Source of the DNA: Sorangium cellulosum So0157-2
GTDB lineage: Bacteria > Myxococcota_A > Polyangia > Polyangiales > Polyangiaceae
Direction of reading: 5' to 3'
Length of the DNA: 64,000 nt
NCBI RefSeq assembly: GCF_000418325.1
Contig: NC_021658.1
Location: 3,162,001-3,226,000 of the forward strand
Part shown: positions 57,114-64,000 of the stretch, in pieces
Numbering within the stretch: the first letter of the stretch is position 1
Layout: the number at the start of each line of letters is the position of its first letter
The notes under the pieces: generated by a model
Told to the model about the DNA's origin: nothing
The model's database searches: none
The model's input: only the letters and a program-made list of their open reading frames with translations
Translations under genes and position numbers: made by a program

Positions 57114-57139
57114 GGGCCCCGCCCGCCCGGGCGGGGCCC
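57114..57139 (+). terminator. GC-rich hairpin after aldolase gene
   Basis: A 12-bp perfect stem (GGGCCCCGCCCG and its complement) with a minimal loop lies 14 nt after the aldolase stop. There is no T-tract, as is common for high-GC genomes. Confidence 0.6.
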
Positions 57140-57291
57140 GAGCCGCCCGGGCCGCCGGCGGATCGCCGGGCGAGCCGTGGCGAGGCGGACCTGCATCCAC
57201 GTCGCTCGTCGCGCGCCGGGGTCGGCGCGACCTCGGCGTGCGCGTCGCGAGAGAGCGTTCGTTCCGGCGGCGCTGCCGCTCCTCTGCGGGC

Positions 57292-57705
57292 TCAGGAGGG
57301 CGACGGGTGCGCCTCGCGCAGCGAGCGGACGGGGCGTGACGCGGCGGGGCGGCGGCGGGGCAGCCGGGAGAGCGGCAGGCCGAAGAGGCCGAGCGCGGTG
57401 AGCTCGATCCCGAGCACGGGGAGGAAGGACGACCCCGCGAGCTCGCTGGCGACGACCTGCACGAGGACGAGCGGGGCCGCGAGCGAGACGAGCGCTGTCC
57501 GGTACGGGATGCCGTGCAGCAACGCGAGCAGCACGCCGACGATCCCGGCGGTCAGGCACCCGTCGGCGCCGGGGAGCAGCGCCAGCGCGCTCGGGGTGCG
57601 CAGGGCGGCGCGGATCCACAGGAGGGCGCCGCTCCCGAGGAGGAGGAGCGCGATCGGCAGATTGCCAGAGGAGCGGGTCGTGATCGTCTGGGTCTGGAAA
57701 GCCAT
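57292..57705 (-). CDS. Small integral membrane protein
   Basis: The protein is about 137 aa with four hydrophobic segments (LPIALLLLGSGALLWI, CLTAGIVGVLLALLHG, LVSLAAPLVLVQVVA, LGIELTALGLFGLPL) and a basic C-terminus. The start is uncertain: ATG 57705 or 57729, neither with an ideal RBS. Family and function are not recognised. Confidence 0.6.
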   Translation of the reverse strand: MAFQTQTITTRSSGNLPIALLLLGSGALLWIRAALRTPSALALLPGADGCLTAGIVGVLLALLHGIPYRTALVSLAAPLVLVQVVASELAGSSFLPVLGIELTALGLFGLPLSRLPRRRPAASRPVRSLREAHPSPS

Positions 57706-57824
57706 GATCACCGGCCGAGAGCACGCCATGTGCCCATGACGGCTCCCCGTCGAAGGCGGGCTGCCCGCGCGCGCGGGAGATGCACGGATTGCGCGTCGGC
57801 GCATGCCGTGCGCGTCCGGTCGCG

Positions 57825-58208
57825 TCAGGGTGCCGGAGGGCCGGGCGGGTCGCCGGGGTCGCCAGCGGCGGCGCGCTCGCCGCTGCGCGCGGGATCGACG
57901 GGCGAGGGGCCGCTGCGCGCGGGATCGACGGGCGAGAGGCGGATGCCCAGGTTGAGGAGCTTCACGCAGTCCTGATCGCACGCGGGCTGCCCGCCGGGTA
58001 ACCGCGAGCACCGCGCGACCTCGACGAACTCCCCCGAGCGCCCGTCGGCGATCATCTGGCACCGCACCGGGGTGCCGGTCCGCGGGCAGACGAGGGTGAC
58101 GTCCGAGGCGCGGTAATGCCGCCGGGCGAGCAGGCGTCTCGTCGCGACGACCACCCCTCCAACGCCGCCGGCAGCCGCCAGCAGCTCGATCAGCCAGTCT
58201 GCTGCCAT
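57825..58208 (-). CDS. Membrane-anchored Cys-containing hypothetical protein
   Basis: The 127-aa protein has an N-terminal transmembrane helix (WLIELLAAAGGVGGVVVATRR). A small domain follows with four cysteines (VCPRTGTPVRC, ARCSRLPGG, ACDQDCVKLL), possibly metal-binding. The Pro-rich tail contains two copies of SPVDPARSG, encoded by a 27-bp tandem repeat near 57883-57940. GGAGGGGGT precedes the ATG at 58208. Function unknown. Confidence 0.65.
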   Translation of the reverse strand: MAADWLIELLAAAGGVGGVVVATRRLLARRHYRASDVTLVCPRTGTPVRCQMIADGRSGEFVEVARCSRLPGGQPACDQDCVKLLNLGIRLSPVDPARSGPSPVDPARSGERAAAGDPGDPPGPPAP

Positions 58209-58551
58209 CGTGACCCCCTCCGAAACGCTGCGTGTACGAAGCAGCAAGCGGCACGCCATCGGGAGCGCCGGCGTGAGCGCCCACGCGCGGCGAGCTGCGC
58301 GCCTCGCCGGTGCACGCCGTGCGCCCTCCAGCGCAGGGCGTGCGCCACGGCGCGAGGACCGAGCCGCTCGGCCCGCCGGCTGCGCACCCGCGGGTCGGAG
58401 GAGCGGCGCGGAGGGGCGCGGGATCCACGGCGGGAGGCGCGATCGGATACGGCCCGGACGGCTCGTCGCGCCCGCGCCGCGGTGCGCCCTCGCGCGGCTC
58501 GTCGATTGCAAAACCCCCTTCATCGGCCGAGGGCCGCGGGAGGAGGGCACG

Positions 58552-58773
58552 ATGACCTGTCGTCTGGATGCACCGGAGAAGCTGGCGTGGCTCGAGATCG
58601 AGGGGGGCGGCGTAGAGCGACAAGAGGTGCGCTGCCCGCGGCGAGAGGAGACGATCGACGTGCGGGCGTGCCTGGCGTGCGAGCGCTACGCGACGCTCGC
58701 GATCCATCCGAGCGGCAAGAAGATCTATGTCGTGTGCGAGCCGCTCGACGACGCGCCGGACGAAGGCGCGTAG
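58552..58773 (+). CDS. Small Cys-rich cytoplasmic protein
   Basis: The 73-aa protein has a strong RBS (GGAGGAGGGC). It has four cysteines (MTCRLD, VRCPRREE, RACLACERY), the last pair a CxxC, suggesting a small zinc- or iron-binding domain. Similar small Cys proteins are common in myxobacteria. No function can be assigned. Confidence 0.68.
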   Translation: MTCRLDAPEKLAWLEIEGGGVERQEVRCPRREETIDVRACLACERYATLAIHPSGKKIYVVCEPLDDAPDEGA

Positions 58774-58886
58774 CGGCGCGAGGGGCGCTGGCGCAGGAGG
58801 CGGGCGGGCGGTGCAGCGCAGCTTGAACGCCAGGCGAGGACGTGCGAAAGCCTGTCGAGCCACGAAGGCGTCCGGAGAGCGTCGCG

Positions 58887-60164
58887 ATGACCCCTCGCCC
58901 CAAGCCCACCCGCTCGGCCTGCTTCCAGCCGGACAACTACGTCGATCTGGCGCTGTTCACGAACCGGGAGGAGCTCCTCAGCGACCTGGTGGAGAGGCTG
59001 AAGAGCGTCCTGGAGCCGGGTGGGCCGGGGCAGGCGAGGATCCTGGTTCGCGGGCATCGCGGGGTCGGAAAGTCGATCCTGACCCGCAAGGCGCTCGACA
59101 CGGTCATCTCGTCGCCCGGCGCGCTCCGGGTCATCGTGGACGGCGCCCAGACAGGCCACGGCCCTGACGCCGTTCTCAAGCGCATCGCCGCCGACCTCGG
59201 CCGCGAGGCCACGGAGAACGCGAACGACCCGGCGCTGCAGAAGGGCGCGGAGCTGCTCCAGCGCTTCGCCGCGCTCACCAAGGTCAGCGTCAAGGAGGTT
59301 CGCCAGTGGTCGCGCAACATCCAGCTCGGCGCTGCGGTAAAGTCCAAGCTCGTCGAGAGCGTGCAGGTCGAGTTCGGCATCACCGGCGCCGTCGGCCGGG
59401 TCCGGACCGTCGAGGAGTCGTACGAGCGCGCGGTCGACGCCGATTTCCTTCGAGACAAGGTGCAGGACTTCCTCAGCGATTGCCGCGCCGCCGGGGAGCA
59501 CGTGGTCCTCTTCGTCGACAACCTCGATCAGGTCGGCTACGCCGAGATCGAGGAGGACGTGCGTCGGGTCACCGACCTGGCGAAGGCCATCCTCGGCTTC
59601 CGGGACTGCGTGGTCGTCGCGAACCTCCGGACCGAGTTCGTGTCCGCGGACCTGCGCAAGCTGTACTCGAACGAGGTCGTCGTGAAAGGCCTGGAGCCCG
59701 AGGAGCTCCTTCGGATCGCGAAGACGCGGATGGGGACGGCGGGCCCGGACAAGCGCCTGGCCCTCAAGGAGGCCGGGTTCGAGAAGCTGGCGGCGACGCT
59801 CGCCTCGTGGACCACGAATGCCTGGGGGTATCTCTCGTGGCTCGCGGATCTCGACTACGAGAGGATCGACTTCCCGCCCGAGGACGGGGATCGCCTGCGT
59901 GAGGCCTTGCTCCGGATCGCGGAGAATCGGTTCGCTGGACTGCGCGGCGAGGAGATCCGCCGGGTCGCGGCGGCGTTCAAGCACGCGCCGCACCAGTTCC
60001 TCACCGGCGTCGAGCTCGACACGCACGGCGTGACGCAGGAGCTCCGCCAGCGCGCGCTCCGGTATGGCGCTTTGGTTCCCGACTGGCTGCTCAGCCCAGA
60101 TCGCTACATGCTCTCGCCCGGGCTCCACTTCCTCTGCGAGCACGTGGCCGGTCAGGCTCCCTGA
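58887..60164 (+). CDS. AAA/STAND-type P-loop ATPase
   Basis: The 425-aa protein has Walker A GHRGVGKS (56-63) and Walker B VVLFVDNLDQV (206-216) with DNLDQ typical of ORC/STAND-like ATPases. A possible sensor Arg lies in VVVANLRTEF, and the C-terminal domain looks winged-helix-like. The start is ATG 58887, with GGAGA 8 nt upstream; GTG 58842 with GAGGAC is an alternative. The TPR gene follows after 15 bp and is clearly co-transcribed. Together they look like a split STAND module with the ATPase and the repeat sensor on separate chains. Role unknown. Confidence 0.75.
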   Translation: MTPRPKPTRSACFQPDNYVDLALFTNREELLSDLVERLKSVLEPGGPGQARILVRGHRGVGKSILTRKALDTVISSPGALRVIVDGAQTGHGPDAVLKRIAADLGREATENANDPALQKGAELLQRFAALTKVSVKEVRQWSRNIQLGAAVKSKLVESVQVEFGITGAVGRVRTVEESYERAVDADFLRDKVQDFLSDCRAAGEHVVLFVDNLDQVGYAEIEEDVRRVTDLAKAILGFRDCVVVANLRTEFVSADLRKLYSNEVVVKGLEPEELLRIAKTRMGTAGPDKRLALKEAGFEKLAATLASWTTNAWGYLSWLADLDYERIDFPPEDGDRLREALLRIAENRFAGLRGEEIRRVAAAFKHAPHQFLTGVELDTHGVTQELRQRALRYGALVPDWLLSPDRYMLSPGLHFLCEHVAGQAP

Positions 60165-60179
60165 TCCTGAGGAGGCCGC

Positions 60180-62540
60180 GTGCGCCTGTTCGCCGGCGAC
60201 CATTTCCCGCGCCTCGCCGTCCAGAGCGGTGATCTGCCGCGGCCGTGGGTGATACCGCTCGGACTTCCGCGCGCGCACCGCGACCGCCTCGCGGTGTTGC
60301 TTGCTCAGGCGCTGCGCGCGCTCGAGCCGGATTTGAGGCTGGTTCAGCTCCGCTGGGCGGAGCGGCATGCCCTGCTCTCGGGCCGGATCAACCTTCCGAG
60401 CTCGGTGCTCGTCTGGTGGCGTGTCGACGCGGTGCCGGTGGTGGACCCGCAGGCGGTGATCCTCGATGGCAGCAAGATGACGCCGGGGCTTGCGCTGTAC
60501 GACTTCGATCAGGAGGTCAGCCTGCCAGCGGAGGCGTGGCTCGGGCCGCTGAAGATGGGGGTGCTCCATCGCATCCTGGATCGGCTGCTCGACGAGCGGC
60601 CGGTGAGGGGATACGAGGAGATGGCCGATGCGGTCCGGGAAATTTCGGCAAAGCTGAACAGCCCGATCGACCTCGTCGATGCGGCGGAGGCCATGGTCGA
60701 GGCCGAGGCGCAGGGCGAAGGGCTCGACGCGGCGAAGGCGGAGGCGATCGGACGTATCATCGCCGGGCGATTCGCGACCGGGGCCGCAGAGGCGGCCGTG
60801 CGCGCTCTCGTCACGGTTGGCAGAGGCGAAGCGCTCGGAGCTGAGGGGCGCGAGGCGCTGCGCAGGGCGGGGTTCGCGGACACGGGAGGGGTGCTGCCGA
60901 TCCTCGACCTGCTACGCGACGACGAGGTCCTCCGGCGGACGCTCTTGCACGTCGCCGCGCTGCGGCGATTCGAGGGATCGATTGCGGAGCTGGCCCCCGG
61001 GCTGTTTCCCGAAGCGGAGGGTCGGGCAGTGCCCACGCAAGCCGGCAGGGATATCGTGTCTACCGAGGTGCCGAGCGCCGTCGAAGCGCGCTCGCCCAGC
61101 CTGCCCGAGCCCGATGCCATGGCTGTCCGCGCGGCGCTGAAGCTCATCGAGGACGGTGACGCCGAGTCGGGCGCTCGGCTCCTGCTTCGATCTCGCCAGC
61201 AACGCGACGACAGCGCCTGGTCAAACGACGATCTGCATGTCGCGGGGCTGACTCTGTACAGGCTGGCGATAAACGAGAACCGACGGCGCGGGGAGAACGT
61301 GGATCCCGCGGCCATTGCGCGGATCGCGGCGCTCTACGAGGCCGCGAGCGAGTGGCTGGATCGCTCCGGCGCTGCGCCCAAGCTGGCCATGGCGGCTCTC
61401 CTCGGCGCGGGACTCACTCGCGCGATCCTCCGTCAGTGGGGGGCCGCCGCGGCGCTGCTCGAGCGCGGACGCCAACTGGCTACGGCTGCCGGTGATTTGA
61501 GGGGCCTCGCCTTTTGTATGAAGCGCTTGTCTCAGATGAAGCTCTGGACGGGGCGAGCGCAGGAGGCGATCGAGGACGCGGAAGAGTCCGTGCGTCTCTT
61601 CCGCCGTATTGGGGTGCGGAGTGAGGAGGGGTGGGGGTTGAAGATGCTCGGAGATGCCAGAGTCCAGATCCATCAGCTCGAACAAGCACGGACGGCATAC
61701 GAGCGGGCGCTCGGCGTTTTTGAGGCCGCCGGTGAACCCATCGGGCGCGCTGCAACGCTCCTCTCCCGTGGTCGGTTGTGGCAGCTCGAGGGCAACGTCA
61801 AGAGTGCTCGCCAGGATTTCGAAGAAGCCCTGTTTGTCGCCAGAGAGCATAAGAGCCGGCTCTACGAGGCAGCCGCGCATGAAGCGCTCGGGGAGCTTTC
61901 GCTGCGCCGGAGCGAGCCGCGCCGGGCTCGTGAAGCTTACGAAGAGGCCGCCCCGATCTATCGCACCCTCGCCGATCAATCCGGGGAGGCGAGGGCAATT
62001 GAGGGGCTCGGTGATGCGTGCGCATCGATGAACGACGTGCCGCTCGCGCGAGACGCGTACCAGGCGGCGTTGGAGCTTGCGCGTGACCTGGCGAATCCTT
62101 CATGGGAAGCTGCCCTGCTCTTCAAATGCGCAGGGGTGCGCCGTCAGAGCGGCGATCATGAGGGCGCGTTGCGAGAGTACGAAGAAGCCGCGCGTCTCTA
62201 CGAGCAGACAGGGGATTTCTCTGCTTCGGGTCGCGCGCTAATGGCGCTTGGCGATATCAAGTCGGAATCTGGCGATTGGACCAGTGTCGCTGCGCATTAT
62301 AAGCTGGCCGTCGCCCGCTTCCGGGAAGCCGGCGACCGTGCGGGATCGTGCGACGCACTCCATTCACTCGGCATGGCGTTGTTCCTCGCGGATCAAACAG
62401 AAGAATCTAGGAAAGTGCTCCTTGAGGCCGTCGACGTCGCGCAGGCCGATGGTAACGAGCAACTTGTAGCGAAGGTAAAGCGTACTCTAGACCGCATGGA
62501 TAAGGGTACAGGGGCGCGACCCGATGTCATGCGGAGCTGA
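60180..62540 (+). CDS. TPR-repeat protein, partner of the ATPase
   Basis: The 786-aa protein starts at GTG 60180 behind GAGGAGG. The N-terminal 300 residues are an unrecognised domain (VLVWWRVDAVPVVDP, EEMADAVREISAKL). From about residue 330 to the end there are about ten tetratricopeptide repeats (ARTAYERALGVFEAAGEP, ARDAYQAALELARDLANP, ALREYEEAARLYEQTGD). TPRs usually bind proteins. Codon use becomes less GC-biased from about 61.5 kb, suggesting a different history for the 3' half. Confidence 0.8.
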   Translation: MRLFAGDHFPRLAVQSGDLPRPWVIPLGLPRAHRDRLAVLLAQALRALEPDLRLVQLRWAERHALLSGRINLPSSVLVWWRVDAVPVVDPQAVILDGSKMTPGLALYDFDQEVSLPAEAWLGPLKMGVLHRILDRLLDERPVRGYEEMADAVREISAKLNSPIDLVDAAEAMVEAEAQGEGLDAAKAEAIGRIIAGRFATGAAEAAVRALVTVGRGEALGAEGREALRRAGFADTGGVLPILDLLRDDEVLRRTLLHVAALRRFEGSIAELAPGLFPEAEGRAVPTQAGRDIVSTEVPSAVEARSPSLPEPDAMAVRAALKLIEDGDAESGARLLLRSRQQRDDSAWSNDDLHVAGLTLYRLAINENRRRGENVDPAAIARIAALYEAASEWLDRSGAAPKLAMAALLGAGLTRAILRQWGAAAALLERGRQLATAAGDLRGLAFCMKRLSQMKLWTGRAQEAIEDAEESVRLFRRIGVRSEEGWGLKMLGDARVQIHQLEQARTAYERALGVFEAAGEPIGRAATLLSRGRLWQLEGNVKSARQDFEEALFVAREHKSRLYEAAAHEALGELSLRRSEPRRAREAYEEAAPIYRTLADQSGEARAIEGLGDACASMNDVPLARDAYQAALELARDLANPSWEAALLFKCAGVRRQSGDHEGALREYEEAARLYEQTGDFSASGRALMALGDIKSESGDWTSVAAHYKLAVARFREAGDRAGSCDALHSLGMALFLADQTEESRKVLLEAVDVAQADGNEQLVAKVKRTLDRMDKGTGARPDVMRS

Positions 62541-62681
62541 CGCGCAGCAGCATAAGCTTTTGTCCCGGCGCGGCTCCGCGTCAGTCGAGGAGCAGCCCGA
62601 GAGCTGGATGCGTGCCCCTCGCTTGTTCCGCCGACTCAGCGGCGCCTCGCCGCTCGCCCGCGACGCCAGCCTCCGCCGCGG

Positions 62682-62777
62682 GCACCGGCCATCGATCTGT
62701 ACCACTTCAACCTCGCGGCTCAGCGCGAGTTCGGGAAGCGCTACGGCCAGAAGATGCTCGAGCCGCTCGGCGGCTGA
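62682..62777 (+). pseudogene. Possible gene-end remnant
   Basis: The frame reads APAIDLYHFNLAAQREFGKR, then YGQKMLEPLGG and a stop. The composition is protein-like, unlike the surrounding Arg/Ser-rich frames, but there is no start or upstream coding region. Nothing else is seen in 62541-62836. Confidence 0.35.
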
Positions 62778-62836
62778 GCGCGGCCGCACGAACGAACGCC
62801 ACTTCTCGTTGAGTCCCTCGCGCCCGCGAGGGCCTC

Positions 62837-63769
62837 TCACGACCTCCCGCCCTCGACGTAGGCGCCCCCGCGTCGCGGGCGCCGCAGATCGCGCATCTTC
62901 TCCAGCTCGAAGAACCCCGCGAACGCGATCCCGAGCAGCGGATAGGGAAACAGGATCGCCATGGTCAGCAGCACGCCGAGGTGGAAGAGCCACGCGGCGC
63001 CGCAGAAGACGACCGCGACGCGCCGGCTGAACAGGGCGAGCGGCGCGCCGAGCTCCATCGCCAGGCTCGCGAGCGCGAGCGGCGGGAACAGGAACCGGTA
63101 GCGGACCAGCGCGCCGCCGAGCGGAGAGTGCGTGTCGCCGAGCGCGATCTTGCGCACGTTGTCGTAAGCGACGTAGTTGCGGAGGATGTCGCTGAACGCC
63201 CAGTCGAGGCCGCTGTTCCGGAGCTTGGTCACCCCCGCGATGAAGTACGAGGCCACCGTGATCGCGCAGAACAGCCGGATCGGCCAGCCATAACGGCCGT
63301 CCGGCGCCGGCGGGGCGGCGCCCGCGCGCCGCGCGGCCCGCGCGTCGAGCGAGAGCGCGTCGGCCGACGCCCCGAGGCTCAGCGCGATGACGTGGAGCAC
63401 GAGCAGGTTCTCGGTGTGGAACACCATGCCCCAGGAGTTCCGGTAGGTCAGGACCCAGAGCAGCAGCGCGCTGAAGAGCGGGCCGGCGACGCGGAACCGG
63501 TAGCCGGCCACGAAGGCCGCGCCGGCCGCGATCGCCGCGCCGATCAGGCCCCGCACCGCCCAGAGGGGGAGCGGCGCGGACAGCGCCGAGACGACGCCGA
63601 TCGGCCTGAAGCTCCCCGGCGGCAGGTGCCCCACCCGCTGGAGGTGCACCGCGCGGACGCAGAGGTACACGAGGGCGAAGGCGCCGACGAGGAGCCGCAA
63701 GAGCGCGAGCCGCTCGGCGGGCGCCTCGGCGAAGAAGCCGCGGTCGAGCCGGTCGAGGAGCCGCCTCAT
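62837..63769 (-). CDS. HTTM-domain integral membrane protein
   Basis: The 310-aa protein has at least six transmembrane segments. It carries features of the HTTM family, related to vitamin K-dependent gamma-carboxylase: an N-terminal RLALLRLLVGAFAL, a central WGMVFHTENLLVLHV, and YFIAGVTKLRNSGLDW near the fifth helix. Bacterial members lack an established substrate. The ATG at 63769 overlaps the stop of the upstream gene (ATGA), so the two are coupled. Confidence 0.85.
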   Translation of the reverse strand: MRRLLDRLDRGFFAEAPAERLALLRLLVGAFALVYLCVRAVHLQRVGHLPPGSFRPIGVVSALSAPLPLWAVRGLIGAAIAAGAAFVAGYRFRVAGPLFSALLLWVLTYRNSWGMVFHTENLLVLHVIALSLGASADALSLDARAARRAGAAPPAPDGRYGWPIRLFCAITVASYFIAGVTKLRNSGLDWAFSDILRNYVAYDNVRKIALGDTHSPLGGALVRYRFLFPPLALASLAMELGAPLALFSRRVAVVFCGAAWLFHLGVLLTMAILFPYPLLGIAFAGFFELEKMRDLRRPRRGGAYVEGGRS

Positions 63770-64000
63770 CGCGCGCCCACCTTGCAGGTCGCGTGGAGCT
63801 TCGAGTCGACCGGGGTCTCGTGCCCATCGAAGAACGCCACGGCGTCGAAGGTGTCGGTGCGGATCTCGACCTTGACGACGTCGGCGTACCGATCGTCCTC
63901 CGCGACGCGCGCCGCGACGCCGCGGCACAGGGCGCGCGCCGCGCGGGCGCCCTGGCGGATGCTCTGCGCCAGCGTGGCCTTGGCCTGCAGCACCTCCTCG
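63766..64000 (-). CDS. Partial CDS, C-terminal end of unidentified protein
   Basis: The frame is open to the window edge. About 78 residues are visible, including AARALCRGVAARVAEDDRYAD, VVKVEIRTDTFDAVAFFDG and a final KLHATCKVGAR. An in-frame GTG at 63993 could be a start, but a longer gene beyond the window is more likely. It is translationally coupled to the HTTM gene. Not identified. Confidence 0.6.
   Translation of the reverse strand, partial: EEVLQAKATLAQSIRQGARAARALCRGVAARVAEDDRYADVVKVEIRTDTFDAVAFFDGHETPVDSKLHATCKVGAR

Overview
The window is very GC-rich, densely coding DNA. It carries WD40, HEAT, WGR and STAND proteins, a retron of the myxobacterial type, PAS-STAS signalling and long glycine-rich lipoproteins. 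This fits a large-genome myxobacterium, with the Sorangium/Polyangiales group as my inference. I found no rRNA, tRNA, CRISPR array or clear insertion sequence.

Layout. 1-2.5 kb is eroded (a frameshifted ORF and a truncated AAA ATPase) and ends in a SUKH-like hypothetical gene. 2.8-6.7 kb holds a TetR regulator with a palindromic operator, a PhnB/VOC protein, a small hypothetical, an imine-reductase-like dehydrogenase and a lipoprotein. 7.0-9.6 kb is a coupled pair: a VWA/TROVE-like protein and a protein ending in a Fis-type helix-turn-helix. A DUF2252 gene on the other strand follows, then a decayed copy of that helix-turn-helix and 500 bp of degenerate repeats.

12.0-18.6 kb is the most striking block. 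A CHAT caspase-like protease with a SIR2-like C-terminal region, a 1,436-aa membrane-anchored STAND NTPase with 21 nearly identical WD40 repeats, and a small lipoprotein all overlap at start/stop codons. A second caspase-fold protein lies 1.5 kb further on. 21.7-25.6 kb has a PAS-STAS protein, a small secreted protein and a complete Mx162-type retron (reverse transcriptase plus an msr-msd region with a1/a2 repeats). 25.6-38.1 kb is a reverse-strand gene string: WGR protein (frameshifted), HEAT-like protein, a 2,262-aa WD40/HEAT protein and a SWIM/WGR protein.

38.6-44.3 kb is an RHS protein with an interrupted core and a CxxC tip, coupled to a STAND-like NTPase where an immunity gene would normally be. 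A chimeric remnant, DUF6544 and DUF2288 genes and a secreted hydrolase follow. 47.6-57.1 kb contains a TonB-dependent receptor, a DNA/RNA non-specific nuclease convergent with a NuiA-type inhibitor, a starch-directed GH97 lipoprotein and class II fructose-bisphosphate aldolase. 57.3-64 kb has small membrane and cysteine-rich proteins, an ATPase-TPR pair and an HTTM membrane protein whose upstream neighbour runs off the end.

Several blocks look like conflict, immunity or self/non-self modules: CHAT/STAND-WD40, retron, VWA/TROVE-like, RHS/STAND and nuclease/NuiA. Other parts are housekeeping or carbohydrate uptake. All functional statements rest on motif reading alone; no database search was possible.
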